DNA of 64,000 nucleotides from Mobilisporobacter senegalensis (GTDB taxonomy: Bacteria; Bacillota; Clostridia; Lachnospirales; Lachnospiraceae). Shown here piece by piece: positions 28,836 through 37,436 of the stretch. The notes below the pieces were generated by a model. That model saw only the letters and a list, made by a program, of their open reading frames with translations. It ran no database searches and was not told the DNA's origin. The translations under genes and the position numbers were made by a program. Numbering within the stretch: position 1 is the first letter of the stretch; every line of letters begins with the position of its first letter. Location of the stretch: NCBI RefSeq assembly GCF_003752155.1, contig NZ_RJVG01000003.1:248001-312000 (forward strand), read 5' to 3'.

Positions 28836-29513
28836 TTAAATTACATACTGCAGATTTTCAAAAGAACCACTCATTATGTCGTGGTAGCTTCGAATATGAT
28901 AATCCGCAACTCTTCTAAGTTTATCTATATCCCTTAGGGAATGTTCATCATATACATTACAAACTTTCATATTGGCATTCTTTCCCCCCAATACACCCTG
29001 TAATACATCTTCAAAGACGAGACAGTTTCCTGGAGCTACTTCAAGTTCTTTTGCCACTAACAGATAAATATCAGGTGATGGTTTCCCTTTGGGTACTTCA
29101 TTGGAATTCCTAATAGTCTTAAAATAGGAAGAAATATTATATTTTTCTACTATCAGGTTAATTAATTCCTTGGAATTGCTGGATGCAATACCACAAGGTA
29201 TACTATTATCTTTCAGATGATCAAGAAAATCTATCACTCCTTCTTTTAATGGAACCTGAGTAGCATATTTATTCCAGGCCATATTATTCCATATGTCCTG
29301 TATCTCTTTGATCGATTCTTTTAACTGAAAGCGCTCTTTGAAATAATTCGCTGTTTCATCAAAACTCATTCCTTCAATCTTGCCTTGAAGGTCATCTGGA
29401 AGTTCTATATTATATTGATTTAAGAACTCTTTATCTATATCGTGCCACATCCACATAGAATCAACCAGCGTTCCATCCAGGTCAAATATGACACCACTAA
29501 CATTCGTTAACAT
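28836..29513 (-). CDS. HAD-superfamily hydrolase, phosphoglucomutase-like
   Basis: A 225-residue HAD subfamily IA protein, similar in layout to beta-phosphoglucomutase and YniC-type phosphatases. Motif I FDLDGTLVDS lies at residues 10-19, a helical cap follows, motif II CGIASSNSKELIN near 108, the lysine in PKGKPSPDIYLL near 148 and motif III VFEDVLQGVLGGKNANM near 172. The substrate is not predictable. AGGAG precedes the ATG and it is closely spaced with the RsuA-type gene. Confidence 0.9.
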   Translation of the reverse strand: MLTNVSGVIFDLDGTLVDSMWMWHDIDKEFLNQYNIELPDDLQGKIEGMSFDETANYFKERFQLKESIKEIQDIWNNMAWNKYATQVPLKEGVIDFLDHLKDNSIPCGIASSNSKELINLIVEKYNISSYFKTIRNSNEVPKGKPSPDIYLLVAKELEVAPGNCLVFEDVLQGVLGGKNANMKVCNVYDEHSLRDIDKLRRVADYHIRSYHDIMSGSFENLQYVI

Positions 29514-29528
29514 AACTTATCTCCTTAT

Positions 29529-30266
29529 CTATCCAATAACTGATTCTTTCGTATCTTTTAATAAAAGAATTTCTTCTTCCAATAAAGAGCGGTATTCTCC
29601 ATTTTTTAATTCTGGATCAATAATCAATGGTCCCATAGATAATCTCTTAAGATATACTACTTCTTTATCTACCTTTTGAAACATTCGTTTTATCTGATGG
29701 AATTTTCCTTCATATATGGTAACTTCTACTTCTGAGACTTCTCCTGTCTTTAAAATTTTTAAATCTGCAGGCAGTGTTGTAAAATCATCTTCTAATTGAA
29801 TTCCTTTTTGAAACATTTCAACATCTATATTATTTACATGACCTTTTACTTTTGCAAAATAGGTTTTTGATACATGTTTTTTTGGAGATAGTAATTGATG
29901 TGCCAGTTCCCCATCATTGGTAATCAGTAAAAGTCCTTCTGTATCTTTATCTAATCTGCCTACAGGAAATAAATCTTTTTTATTGGATGTAGTAATTAAT
30001 TCAATTACTGTTTTACTTACATTATCAATAGTAGCCGATACGACCCCTGCCGGTTTATTAAGCATATAATATTCATACTTTTGAAATTTAAGATTTTGAT
30101 TATCAAATTTAATTTTATCATCATTTACTCTTATTTTCAAATCAGGGCTTTTCGCAATAACTCCATTTACAGTTACTCTGCCCTTCTTAATATAGCCTTT
30201 CACTTCACTTCTTGTCCCAATATTCATATCGCACAGGTATTTATCTAATCTAAATATTTCTTTCAT
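29529..30266 (-). CDS. RsuA-family 16S rRNA pseudouridine synthase
   Basis: A 245-residue pseudouridine synthase of the RsuA/RluB/E/F group. N-terminal S4 domain (RLDKYLCDMNIGTRSEVKGYIKKGRVTVNG), then MLNKPAGVVSAT and the catalytic motif FPVGRLDKDTEGLLLITNDG with its aspartate near residue 100, and KFHQIKRMF. RsuA in E. coli makes pseudouridine 516 of 16S rRNA; that target is likely but inferred. The frame opens at 30281; the ATG at 30266 gives the family N-terminus MKEIFRLDKYL and overlaps the stop of the upstream methyltransferase by 4 bases, implying translational coupling. Confidence 0.92.
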   Translation of the reverse strand: MKEIFRLDKYLCDMNIGTRSEVKGYIKKGRVTVNGVIAKSPDLKIRVNDDKIKFDNQNLKFQKYEYYMLNKPAGVVSATIDNVSKTVIELITTSNKKDLFPVGRLDKDTEGLLLITNDGELAHQLLSPKKHVSKTYFAKVKGHVNNIDVEMFQKGIQLEDDFTTLPADLKILKTGEVSEVEVTIYEGKFHQIKRMFQKVDKEVVYLKRLSMGPLIIDPELKNGEYRSLLEEEILLLKDTKESVIG

Positions 30267-31639
30267 GAAAGCCATCTCCATCCAGGATAATATTTATTCT
30301 TTAGGGTTGTGCCGGATAATTTCCCCCAGCCAAGAGGATATCCATCTACACACAAAAGATTCCATCCAGATTCGAATTCATTTTCTACCTCAATAGTTTC
30401 TCCTTTAAGATATCTAATCACATTAGGATCATCCCCAGATAGATTAATTACTCTATTATATTCATTCATCTTTAAGGCACTTGCAAAAGCCTGACTGGGT
30501 TCAAAGCGATTTTTCTTAACATCACCAATATATAAGCCGGACCTTAATATTCTCAACCCTTTCATGGAAACCATATCTTCCGGAAGATAATAGATCCTGT
30601 CTTCAATAGATTCAAAGCAATTTTCATTAAAATTAATCTTAACATCTTTTAAAAATGATTTCAATTCTTCTGATATTTTAAATTTCTTTGGTGTATAATT
30701 GGGTTTTATTTCAAAGATTTTGTCTTCTTTCTTTTTTAATATCGTTAAAAAATGTCCTTCTCCTTTTACTTTCCAAGGCCAGATTCGGACACATTTATTA
30801 AGTTCTTCCTTTTCAGCTTCTAAATCCAGCCATTGTGGTTTCCCGGAATCAAATTGATCATATATATCCAGTTTTATCACTGAAAATTCCGGATGCCTTT
30901 CCAAAAGAAATGCAATCGTACCCTCATTCTCCTCTGGTGAAAAAGTACAGGTTGAGTATGCAAGTAAACCGCCTGGTTTTAGCATACAGGCAGCATATTC
31001 TATGATTTCTTTTTGTATTTCACTATAATAATCAACGCCAAATTCTTCCCAGTTCTTTGTCATAGATGGTTCCTTTCGAAACATTCCTTCTCCGGAACAG
31101 GGAGCATCAATCAAAATCTTATCAAAATATCCTTCAAAATAAGAAACAAGTTTCTTTGGATTTTCACTCATGACAATGGCGTTTCTTACGCCGGACATTT
31201 CTATATTTTTTAAAAGTGCTTTTGCTCTTGAATTACTAATATCATTGGATACTAATATGCCCTCTCCATTAAGCTTAGCCGCTAACTCTGTACTCTTACC
31301 TCCTGGAGCAGCACATAAATCCAGTACTTTATCCCCTGGTTTCACTTCAAGTGCAGCTGCCGGTGTCATGGCACTGGGCTCTTGAATATAGTAAAGTCCT
31401 GCATAATAATATGGGTGTTTTGCTGGCTGGTTTTCCTTTTCATAATAAAATCCATTATTTGTCCAAGGTATGGGTAGGATTTGATAAGGACTTATCTCTT
31501 TAAATTCTTTACAGGAAACTTTAAGATTATTTACTCTAAGTCCAGCATAAAAATCCTTATCAAGACTCTCCACATATTGGTCATATTCTTCTTTTAGTAA
31601 TTCCCTCATTCTGTCGTCAAATTTCTTTGGTAAATTCAC
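30263..31639 (-). CDS. RsmB/RsmF-type rRNA cytosine-C5 methyltransferase
   Basis: A 458-residue SAM-dependent m5C RNA methyltransferase of the NOL1/NOP2/sun family. SAM site VLDLCAAPGGKSTELAA near residue 112, DAPCSGEGMFRKEP near 185 and catalytic YSTCTFSPEENEG near 238; the C-terminal part (about 300-458) resembles the RsmF/YebU extension with a PUA-like end (GYPLGWGKLSG). The frame opens at 31666, but AAAGGAG 6 bases before the GTG at 31639 indicates that start (VNLPKKFDDRM). Coupled to the downstream RsuA-type gene. Confidence 0.92.
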   Translation of the reverse strand: MNLPKKFDDRMRELLKEEYDQYVESLDKDFYAGLRVNNLKVSCKEFKEISPYQILPIPWTNNGFYYEKENQPAKHPYYYAGLYYIQEPSAMTPAAALEVKPGDKVLDLCAAPGGKSTELAAKLNGEGILVSNDISNSRAKALLKNIEMSGVRNAIVMSENPKKLVSYFEGYFDKILIDAPCSGEGMFRKEPSMTKNWEEFGVDYYSEIQKEIIEYAACMLKPGGLLAYSTCTFSPEENEGTIAFLLERHPEFSVIKLDIYDQFDSGKPQWLDLEAEKEELNKCVRIWPWKVKGEGHFLTILKKKEDKIFEIKPNYTPKKFKISEELKSFLKDVKINFNENCFESIEDRIYYLPEDMVSMKGLRILRSGLYIGDVKKNRFEPSQAFASALKMNEYNRVINLSGDDPNVIRYLKGETIEVENEFESGWNLLCVDGYPLGWGKLSGTTLKNKYYPGWRWLS

Positions 31640-31666
31640 TCTATTCTCCTTTACGGAACAAAACAT

Positions 31667-32470
31667 TTAATTCAAACTTTGAGCCCTGTATCCTTCTGAA
31701 ATAATATCCAGTTCTTTATTAAACCGCTCTAATTGTTCTAAATCTCCACTTTGATAAATTCTATAAAATTCATCTTGAATTTTAATTACTTCTCTTTTGT
31801 TGGCTAAACTATATAAATTTTGGATATTCGTTAATATATCCGCCACAATATTCGCTTTAATATTGAAGGAATTCTGTGAATCCATAATCTCACTGCGAAC
31901 AACTGACATTTCTTCATCTAATACAAGAATTGCATTGGCAGCATTAAGAAGCCGCATCTTAATATGTTCTGGCATATTCTGCTTGTACTTATATTGAAGA
32001 GAATGTTCAATCGTAGCCCAGAAATTCATAGCCAGTGTACGGATCTGGATTTCAGCCTGTAACTTTTTCGGTCCTTTTAATGTCTCAACTTTATAATATA
32101 TAATAATATGATAACTTCGATATCCACTTGCTTTTTGATTGTTAATATAGTCTTTTTCGCTCTTAATCTCCATATCTTCCCGATTACGGATGATGTCCAC
32201 TACTTTATCAATATCTTCAACAAACTGGCAGATAATACGAATTCCGGCAATGTCTTCTATTTGTGCTTCAATATCTTCTAGATTAACTTTCTTCTTTTGA
32301 GCCTTTTCAAGGATACTGGATATTTTTTTTACCCTGCCATCCACTTGTTCAATTGGTGAATACTCTCCGCTTTCCCGGTATTCTTTTATAATGTGATTGA
32401 ACTTAACAACAAGTTCATCTACTGCTAAAATATATGGATCTAGAATCTTTCTCCATAATTGTATCTCCAT
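31667..32470 (-). CDS. Small alarmone synthetase, RelQ/YjbM-like
   Basis: A 267-residue stand-alone RelA/SpoT synthetase domain (GTP pyrophosphokinase), making (p)ppGpp or related alarmones. Signatures: RVKKISSILEKAQKK, IEDIAGIRIICQFVEDIDKVVDII, SGYRSYHIIIYY and the AEIQIRTLAMNFWATIEHSLQYKY block. No HD hydrolase, TGS or ACT domain. About 55 residues follow the synthetase core, forming a helical tail as in RelQ. The ATG at 32470 has AGGAG 8 bases upstream; a GTG 9 bases earlier is less likely. The leader carries copies of the dispersed hairpin repeat. Confidence 0.92.
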   Translation of the reverse strand: MEIQLWRKILDPYILAVDELVVKFNHIIKEYRESGEYSPIEQVDGRVKKISSILEKAQKKKVNLEDIEAQIEDIAGIRIICQFVEDIDKVVDIIRNREDMEIKSEKDYINNQKASGYRSYHIIIYYKVETLKGPKKLQAEIQIRTLAMNFWATIEHSLQYKYKQNMPEHIKMRLLNAANAILVLDEEMSVVRSEIMDSQNSFNIKANIVADILTNIQNLYSLANKREVIKIQDEFYRIYQSGDLEQLERFNKELDIISEGYRAQSLN

Positions 32471-32520
32471 ATTCCCCACTCCTCATGTCATAATCAGTAC
32501 TTCTCTTTTAAATACCCCTT

Positions 32521-32590
32521 AAATACTTCGTATCTTCCCTTACGTTGCACTTATCCATGAAACTCTCACGTCTATGAGACTCTCACGCCT
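32521..32590 (-). repeat. Second, 3'-half copy of dispersed hairpin repeat
   Basis: On the minus strand this holds the 3' flank TTTCATGGATAAGTGCAACG and a small hairpin AGATAC-GAA-GTATTT at 32521-32535. The matching 5' half and the full long hairpin are missing, and the inner part shows a short direct repeat (CGTGAGAGT twice). It lies directly downstream (minus direction) of the complete copy. Confidence 0.7.
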
Positions 32591-32613
32591 ATACTATAAA
32601 TACTTCGTATTAC

Positions 32614-32749
32614 GCAGATTAGAAGCTCAGAAACTTCGTTTCTTCCCTCGCGTTGCACTTATCCATGAAACTCATGACATTTATACAAGCAAGCTTGATA
32701 AATGCCCTGAGTCTCATGGACTAATCTGCTTATCGCGAATATTATACCA
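32614..32749 (-). repeat. Full copy B of dispersed hairpin repeat
   Basis: Minus-strand order: extended -10 TGGTATAAT (32749-32741), TCGCGATAAG, GCAGATTAG (32729-32721), a long hairpin (32720-32662, about 23 pairs with a CAAGC/GCTTG apex), GATAAGTGCAACGCGA, a small hairpin AGAAAC-GAA-GTTTCT (32643-32629), and CTAATCTGC (32622-32614), which is the exact complement of GCAGATTAG. TCGCG and CGCGA also pair. It stands between the M23 peptidase stop and the alarmone synthetase start, so it may form part of that leader. Confidence 0.85.
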
Positions 32750-32807
32750 TATATTTGGTGAAAACGGTATTTTTTAAGAATAATTTAATTTATTTTATGT
32801 TACAGTT

Positions 32808-32896
32808 TGGCTATGCAGAAAGTAGTGCCACTTGCATGTGGTTACTTGCAGGATGCAGCAAAGAGAAATTGAATTTATGGCTGAACTGTAACTGTT
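32808..32896 (-). other. Structured 3' region behind the M23 gene
   Basis: GTTACAGTT at the gene end pairs with AACTGTAAC near 32808, enclosing an inner stem built from AAGTA/TACTT and CCAC/GTGG. There is no T tract, so this is not a standard terminator. Part of the sequence (TGCAGAA, ACTTGCAGG, CAG.AAAG) recurs on the other side of the gene at 33895-33932. Confidence 0.45.
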
Positions 32897-33691
32897 TTAT
32901 TGGGTATTTTTATTGAAATATAATTTATAATCTTCCAGGTATTTTAATACCCAATATGGATTGACACTCATTTCCTTCCCGTTGTCATCCAGATATATAC
33001 CAAAATGTAAATGAACATCAAATTTACCAGTGGTTCCTACGACTTTAGAATACCCCGTATTCCCCATAAATCCAAGATTTGTTCCGGCAGTAACTACATC
33101 CCCTTTTTCTAATTCTTCGTTATAGGAAGCCAGATGTGCATAATAAAAATATGCTCCGCTTTCACTTCGAATACCAATACGGTATCCTCCTTGTTCTAAC
33201 CATCCTTTTTGCTCAACAACACCATCTGAAACACTAATTACAGGGAAATAGCCCGCTTTATTGTTGCTGGCCATAATATCTGTCCCCTCATGGATTCGAT
33301 TCCCTCCATAAGTTCGTGGCCTCTTCCATGAATTTTCGTAAGTGACATCTGCCTCCCCTGTAAGATCTTTTGGAACGGGAAAATACCGGATATCTTTAAA
33401 GATTGTATTATATTTTTCATAGACATCCCTATAAACTTCACTATTTTTCAAATAACTTATACCATTAATATCATTTAATTGAAACAGTAATCTACTATTG
33501 TTATTTATAGAATAGTTGTTCATTAACATATTAAATGTGATAATATCTATTGTTTCCTTATTAAATGAATTTGTTTTATTTTTTGTGAAATCAAGAATTT
33601 GTTTCATAGCGTGATCTGAAATCTTTAATTCTCTGAATGTATCTTTACTTTCCCTATAATCTTCTATACTTGAAAGCATATTGACATACAT
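32897..33691 (-). CDS. M23 family metallopeptidase (LytM domain)
   Basis: A peptidoglycan endopeptidase-like protein. The C-terminal half is a LytM domain with the zinc-site motifs RIHEGTDIM (HxxxD) near residue 134 and HLHFG near 228; both are intact. The N-terminal half has no recognised domain. The first standard start is ATG at 33691 (264 residues), but that product lacks any export signal. The same frame stays open upstream and encodes a basic segment then a hydrophobic stretch (IYLIIIFCNVIIC) from an ATT at 33802 that has AGGTGG 9 bases before it. A membrane-anchored protein of about 301 residues is therefore likely. Gene is single, with a structured tail. Confidence 0.85.
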   Translation of the reverse strand: MYVNMLSSIEDYRESKDTFRELKISDHAMKQILDFTKNKTNSFNKETIDIITFNMLMNNYSINNNSRLLFQLNDINGISYLKNSEVYRDVYEKYNTIFKDIRYFPVPKDLTGEADVTYENSWKRPRTYGGNRIHEGTDIMASNNKAGYFPVISVSDGVVEQKGWLEQGGYRIGIRSESGAYFYYAHLASYNEELEKGDVVTAGTNLGFMGNTGYSKVVGTTGKFDVHLHFGIYLDDNGKEMSVNPYWVLKYLEDYKLYFNKNTQ

Positions 33692-33932
33692 TGTAAGATT
33701 ATATGTAGTATTGCAAATGATTACATTGCAAAAGATAATAATAAGATATATGCGGGCATTTCGTATAAGTTTAGAATTTAAGGTATTCCTATATCTTTGA
33801 ATTGATAATCACCACCTAAGATCATAATAGATAACCTATATATTATACGAGCCTTCACTTATAGATAGAACACAATATTGTAAAGTAAAAATTCCGCTGT
33901 GCAGAACCATCATGTACTTGCAGGCAGAAAGT

Positions 33933-33967
33933 AAAAAAACTTCTTGCAAATTCATTTACAAGAAGTT
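33933..33967 (-). terminator. Intrinsic terminator after lacI-type gene
   Basis: AACTTCTTG pairs with CAAGAAGTT, extended by AAAT/ATTT, followed on the minus strand by a T run. It closes the maltodextrin operon 11 bases beyond the regulator stop. Confidence 0.88.
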
Positions 33968-33978
33968 AATACCTGGCT

Positions 33979-35019
33979 CTATTTTCTCTTATATTCTTTC
34001 GTTGATTGTCCGATTACCAATTCAGCATCAAAAGTTTTATGCTCTTTATTCACTTTATTATCAATAATATCAAATAAAATTCTTATAGTCTCCTGAGACA
34101 TTTCTTCTGCCGGTTGTCTGATTGTAGTAATAGACGGATGATAATAAAAGGAAATATCCAAACCGTCAAAACCAGCGACAGAATAATCATCTGGCACTTT
34201 CTTTCCAGATTCAAAAATTGCTTTACAGGCACCAACAGCCATGCTATCAGAAATTGCGTAAATTGCGGTAAACTCTTCCCCGGTCTGCAATAATTCTTTC
34301 GTTACTTCATATCCATATTTCATAGAGAATGTCTCCAGGGTGTCATCAACTTGATAACGAACCAGATTTGGATTTGGAGTAATGTTATTATCTATTAATG
34401 CTTGCTTAAATCCCCGCAATCTTAATTTACCAATACTTTCATCATCAACTGGTGCTGATATAATTGCAATTTTTTTGTGCCCCAGTTTACACAGGTAATC
34501 TGTCATTTTATAACTTTCTTTATAATCATCAACCATTACAGAAGAATAATATTTTTGATCAATCTTTTCAGACACACCGCCTGTACTTAATACAAATGGA
34601 ACCTTAAGCTGTTTTAATTTCTCAATAGAATGATAGAAATAGCCACCCAAGAATACAATTCCCTTAAGTCTTTTTTCCTTTGCCAATAAAACTGCAAGAT
34701 CAATTTCATCTTCGTGTTCTTCTACACGATGCAATAAAAAGGAGTATTTTCTGTCTTGTATTTCTGATTCAAATACTTTTAAGATATTATTAAAGAAAGG
34801 GTTAGTAATCCCTTTGATAAGAACAGCAATTGTATTAGACTCTGTTCTTTTAAGGTTTCTCGCACTATTATTAGGAATATAATTATATTCTTTTATAACC
34901 TGCATGATCTTAGTTTTTGTTTCTTCATTAATATCTGGATGGTTATTAATGGCTCTGGAAACAGTACTAACACCTACCCCGCATTTTTTAGCTATGTCTT
35001 TAATTGTGATTGATTCCAT
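33979..35019 (-). CDS. LacI-family transcriptional regulator
   Basis: A 346-residue regulator: helix-turn-helix at residues 4-25 (TIKDIAKKCGVGVSTVSRAINNH), hinge helix NYIPNNSARNLKR to about 57, then a periplasmic-binding-protein-like effector domain (IAVLIKGITNPFFNNILK, VDDYKESYKMTDYLCKLGHKKIAII, AIYAISDSMAVGACKAI, TTIRQPAEEM). It is the last gene behind malQ and the sugar permeases, so it probably senses a maltose-type sugar and controls this operon; two palindromic operator-like sites stand before the first gene. AAGGAAG precedes the ATG. Confidence 0.93.
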   Translation of the reverse strand: MESITIKDIAKKCGVGVSTVSRAINNHPDINEETKTKIMQVIKEYNYIPNNSARNLKRTESNTIAVLIKGITNPFFNNILKVFESEIQDRKYSFLLHRVEEHEDEIDLAVLLAKEKRLKGIVFLGGYFYHSIEKLKQLKVPFVLSTGGVSEKIDQKYYSSVMVDDYKESYKMTDYLCKLGHKKIAIISAPVDDESIGKLRLRGFKQALIDNNITPNPNLVRYQVDDTLETFSMKYGYEVTKELLQTGEEFTAIYAISDSMAVGACKAIFESGKKVPDDYSVAGFDGLDISFYYHPSITTIRQPAEEMSQETIRILFDIIDNKVNKEHKTFDAELVIGQSTKEYKRK

Positions 35020-35094
35020 ACTATATTCTTCCTTTGCATAAGTGAACTTTTACTATCACTTATTAGTATACATGATTCATGTAAAAATACAACA

Positions 35095-36576
35095 TTATAA
35101 TCTACCGTATAATTTCATTATTTTATAGATTTTTTTTGTTAATTCTTCTGAAATATCACCGTCAACCAGTCTCCATTTCCAATTATCACCCACTGTAGAC
35201 GGAGTATTAATCCTTGCATTTGAGCCAAGACCAAGGTAATCCTGGATTGGAATAATACAAAGTTTTGATACGCTCTGTTGAGCTAAACGTATAAAATCCC
35301 AATGTACTTCATTAATATCATTGTTATAATTATTCAGATATGCTTTTGCTAATTCTTTATCCTCTTTACATAATTTTTCGTACCAGCCATGAATCGTGTC
35401 GTTATCATGAGTACCTGTATAAACAATACTGTTCTTATCATAGTTGTGAGGTAAATAATCACTTTCTTCTCTTGAGTCAAATGCAAATTCAAGAACTTTC
35501 ATTCCAGGATAGCCTGTTTGTTTTAATAATAAACGAACACTATCTGTCAAATTTCCAAGATCTTCTGCAATTAAGTTAATATCTCCCAACTGCTTTTTCA
35601 TAGCCTCAAAGAACTCTATCCCCGGTCCCTTTTCCCAATGACCAAACTCAGCCGTGGTATCTCCAAATGGAATGGAGTAATATTCATCAAATCCTTTAAA
35701 ATGATCTACTCTTAGTACATCATATAGTTCGAAGCAATATTCGATTCTTTTAAACCACCAGCCAAAGCCATTCTTCTTATGATAATCCCAGCGATACAAA
35801 GGATTCCCCCAAAGTTGGCCGGTATCAGAAAATGCATCCGGTGGACATCCGGCTACAGCAATTGGATTATTAAATTCATCCAGCTGGAATAATTCTGGAT
35901 TTGACCAGGTATCCGCACTATCAAAGGCTACATAGATAGGTATATCCCCTATAATCTGGATACCTTTCTCATTGGCATATTTCTTTAGTTTTTCCCATTG
36001 GTTTGAAAAAACATATTGTATATATTTATAGAATTCAACTTCATTGGAAAGTTCCTTTTTGTATTTTACTAAAGCATCCGGTTTGCGTAATTTGATATCT
36101 TCATCCCACTTATTCCAGCTTACTCCATCAAATTGATTTTTCACTGCCATATATAAAGCATAATCATCCAACCAATATGCATTTCTTTCATTGAATTCTT
36201 TGAATTCTTTTTTATTACCGATATTACTTCTTTCATAGGCAATTCTTAGTAATTTAAATCTGGACAAATAGATTTTTTCATAGTCTATATATCGGGCATT
36301 ATTACCCACATCATAAGAATCACATTCATCTTTGCATAACATACCTTCCTCGATTAATGCATCAAGGTCAATAAAGTATGGATTTCCTGCAAAGGTGGAA
36401 AAAGATTGATATGGAGAATCACCATATCCCGTAGGTCCTATGGGAAGTATCTGCCAGTACTTTTGCCCTGCCTTCTTTAATATATTGATAAATTCATATG
36501 CACTTTTTGAAAAACATCCAATTCCATAGTTAGATGGAAGGCTGGCTATCGGTAAGAGTATGCCACTTGCTCTCAT
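35095..36576 (-). CDS. malQ: 4-alpha-glucanotransferase (GH77)
   Basis: Cytosolic amylomaltase that transfers alpha-1,4-glucan chains between maltodextrins. The 493-residue protein shows the GH77 layout: N-terminal RASGILLPIASLPSNYGIGCF, YWQILPIGPTGYGDSPYQSFS, GDIPIYVAFDSADTW, nucleophile region VLRVDHFKGFDEYY near residue 297, acid/base region INLIAEDLG near 343 and GTHDNDTIHGW near 395. Full length. Its position after a maltose-type ABC permease pair implies a role in using imported maltodextrins. Confidence 0.96.
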   Translation of the reverse strand: MRASGILLPIASLPSNYGIGCFSKSAYEFINILKKAGQKYWQILPIGPTGYGDSPYQSFSTFAGNPYFIDLDALIEEGMLCKDECDSYDVGNNARYIDYEKIYLSRFKLLRIAYERSNIGNKKEFKEFNERNAYWLDDYALYMAVKNQFDGVSWNKWDEDIKLRKPDALVKYKKELSNEVEFYKYIQYVFSNQWEKLKKYANEKGIQIIGDIPIYVAFDSADTWSNPELFQLDEFNNPIAVAGCPPDAFSDTGQLWGNPLYRWDYHKKNGFGWWFKRIEYCFELYDVLRVDHFKGFDEYYSIPFGDTTAEFGHWEKGPGIEFFEAMKKQLGDINLIAEDLGNLTDSVRLLLKQTGYPGMKVLEFAFDSREESDYLPHNYDKNSIVYTGTHDNDTIHGWYEKLCKEDKELAKAYLNNYNNDINEVHWDFIRLAQQSVSKLCIIPIQDYLGLGSNARINTPSTVGDNWKWRLVDGDISEELTKKIYKIMKLYGRL

Positions 36577-36605
36577 ATTATGTCACTTCCTTTTATTGTT
36601 AATCT

Positions 36606-37436
36606 TTATCCTTTTACAGCTCCTGCGATAACTCCTTCAATTATGTATTTCTGACAGAATAAATAAAATACGATAATCGGAACTATTGCAAGTACCAGCA
36701 TAGACATCATGGCTCCCATATCAATGCCGCCATAACCGCTTTTTAGATATTGTATAGCTATTGGTATCGTTTTGTATTCTGTTCCAATTACTAGCATAGG
36801 AAGTAAATAATCATTCCATATCCACATGGTATTTAATATTGCAACAGTCACTGCTGTTGGTTTTAAAACAGGTAATACAATTCTAAAAAATGTTTGCAAT
36901 GGATTACACCCATCTATCATTGCCGCTTCTTCCAGCTCTAAAGGTATTGATTTAATGAACCCTGAAAACATAAATACGGATAACCCGGATCCAAATCCAA
37001 GATAGATTAAAATGATACCAATTGGATTATCCAGCTTTAAAACATTTGCCACTTTTGTCATAGTATACATTACCATTTGGAATGGTACAATCATAGAAAA
37101 AGCAAATAAATAATATAGTGCGCTATTAAATTGATTCTTTACTCTTGTAATAAACCATCCAGTCATAGAAGTACATATAATAATCGCAATTACTGAAAAA
37201 ACTGTAATAAAAAATGACCAAAAAGCTGCAGTTAATAATCCTGTCTTTTCAAGACCTGCCACATAGTTTTCAAATTTCACAAAAGTTGTTGAGTCCGGAA
37301 AACTAAAAGGCTGTTCACTTATATAGAATTTACCCTTGAAAGAATTAATAAATACAATGAGTATTGGAGCTAAAAATAAAATGGATAAAATCAATAATAT
37401 GATAAATGAAATAATATGATTCTTCTCTTTCTTCAT
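36606..37436 (-). CDS. Sugar ABC transporter permease, MalG type
   Basis: A 276-residue inner-membrane permease with six spans. The EAA loop reads LEEAAMIDGCNPLQTFFRIVLPVLKPT at about residues 180-206 and the C-terminus ends QKYIIEGVIAGAVKG, both typical for MalG-like CUT1 permeases. Its start shares one base with the stop of the MalF-type gene (37436). No ATPase gene is in the operon; such systems usually use a shared MsmX-like ATPase encoded elsewhere. Confidence 0.94.
   Translation of the reverse strand: MKKEKNHIISFIILLILSILFLAPILIVFINSFKGKFYISEQPFSFPDSTTFVKFENYVAGLEKTGLLTAAFWSFFITVFSVIAIIICTSMTGWFITRVKNQFNSALYYLFAFSMIVPFQMVMYTMTKVANVLKLDNPIGIILIYLGFGSGLSVFMFSGFIKSIPLELEEAAMIDGCNPLQTFFRIVLPVLKPTAVTVAILNTMWIWNDYLLPMLVIGTEYKTIPIAIQYLKSGYGGIDMGAMMSMLVLAIVPIIVFYLFCQKYIIEGVIAGAVKG

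Noticed and set aside
32614-32749. Retron msr/msd or integron attC site
   Set aside because: The outer complementary boxes recall retron a1/a2 and the variable stem recalls attC, but there is no reverse transcriptase, integrase or GTTRRRY core in the window.
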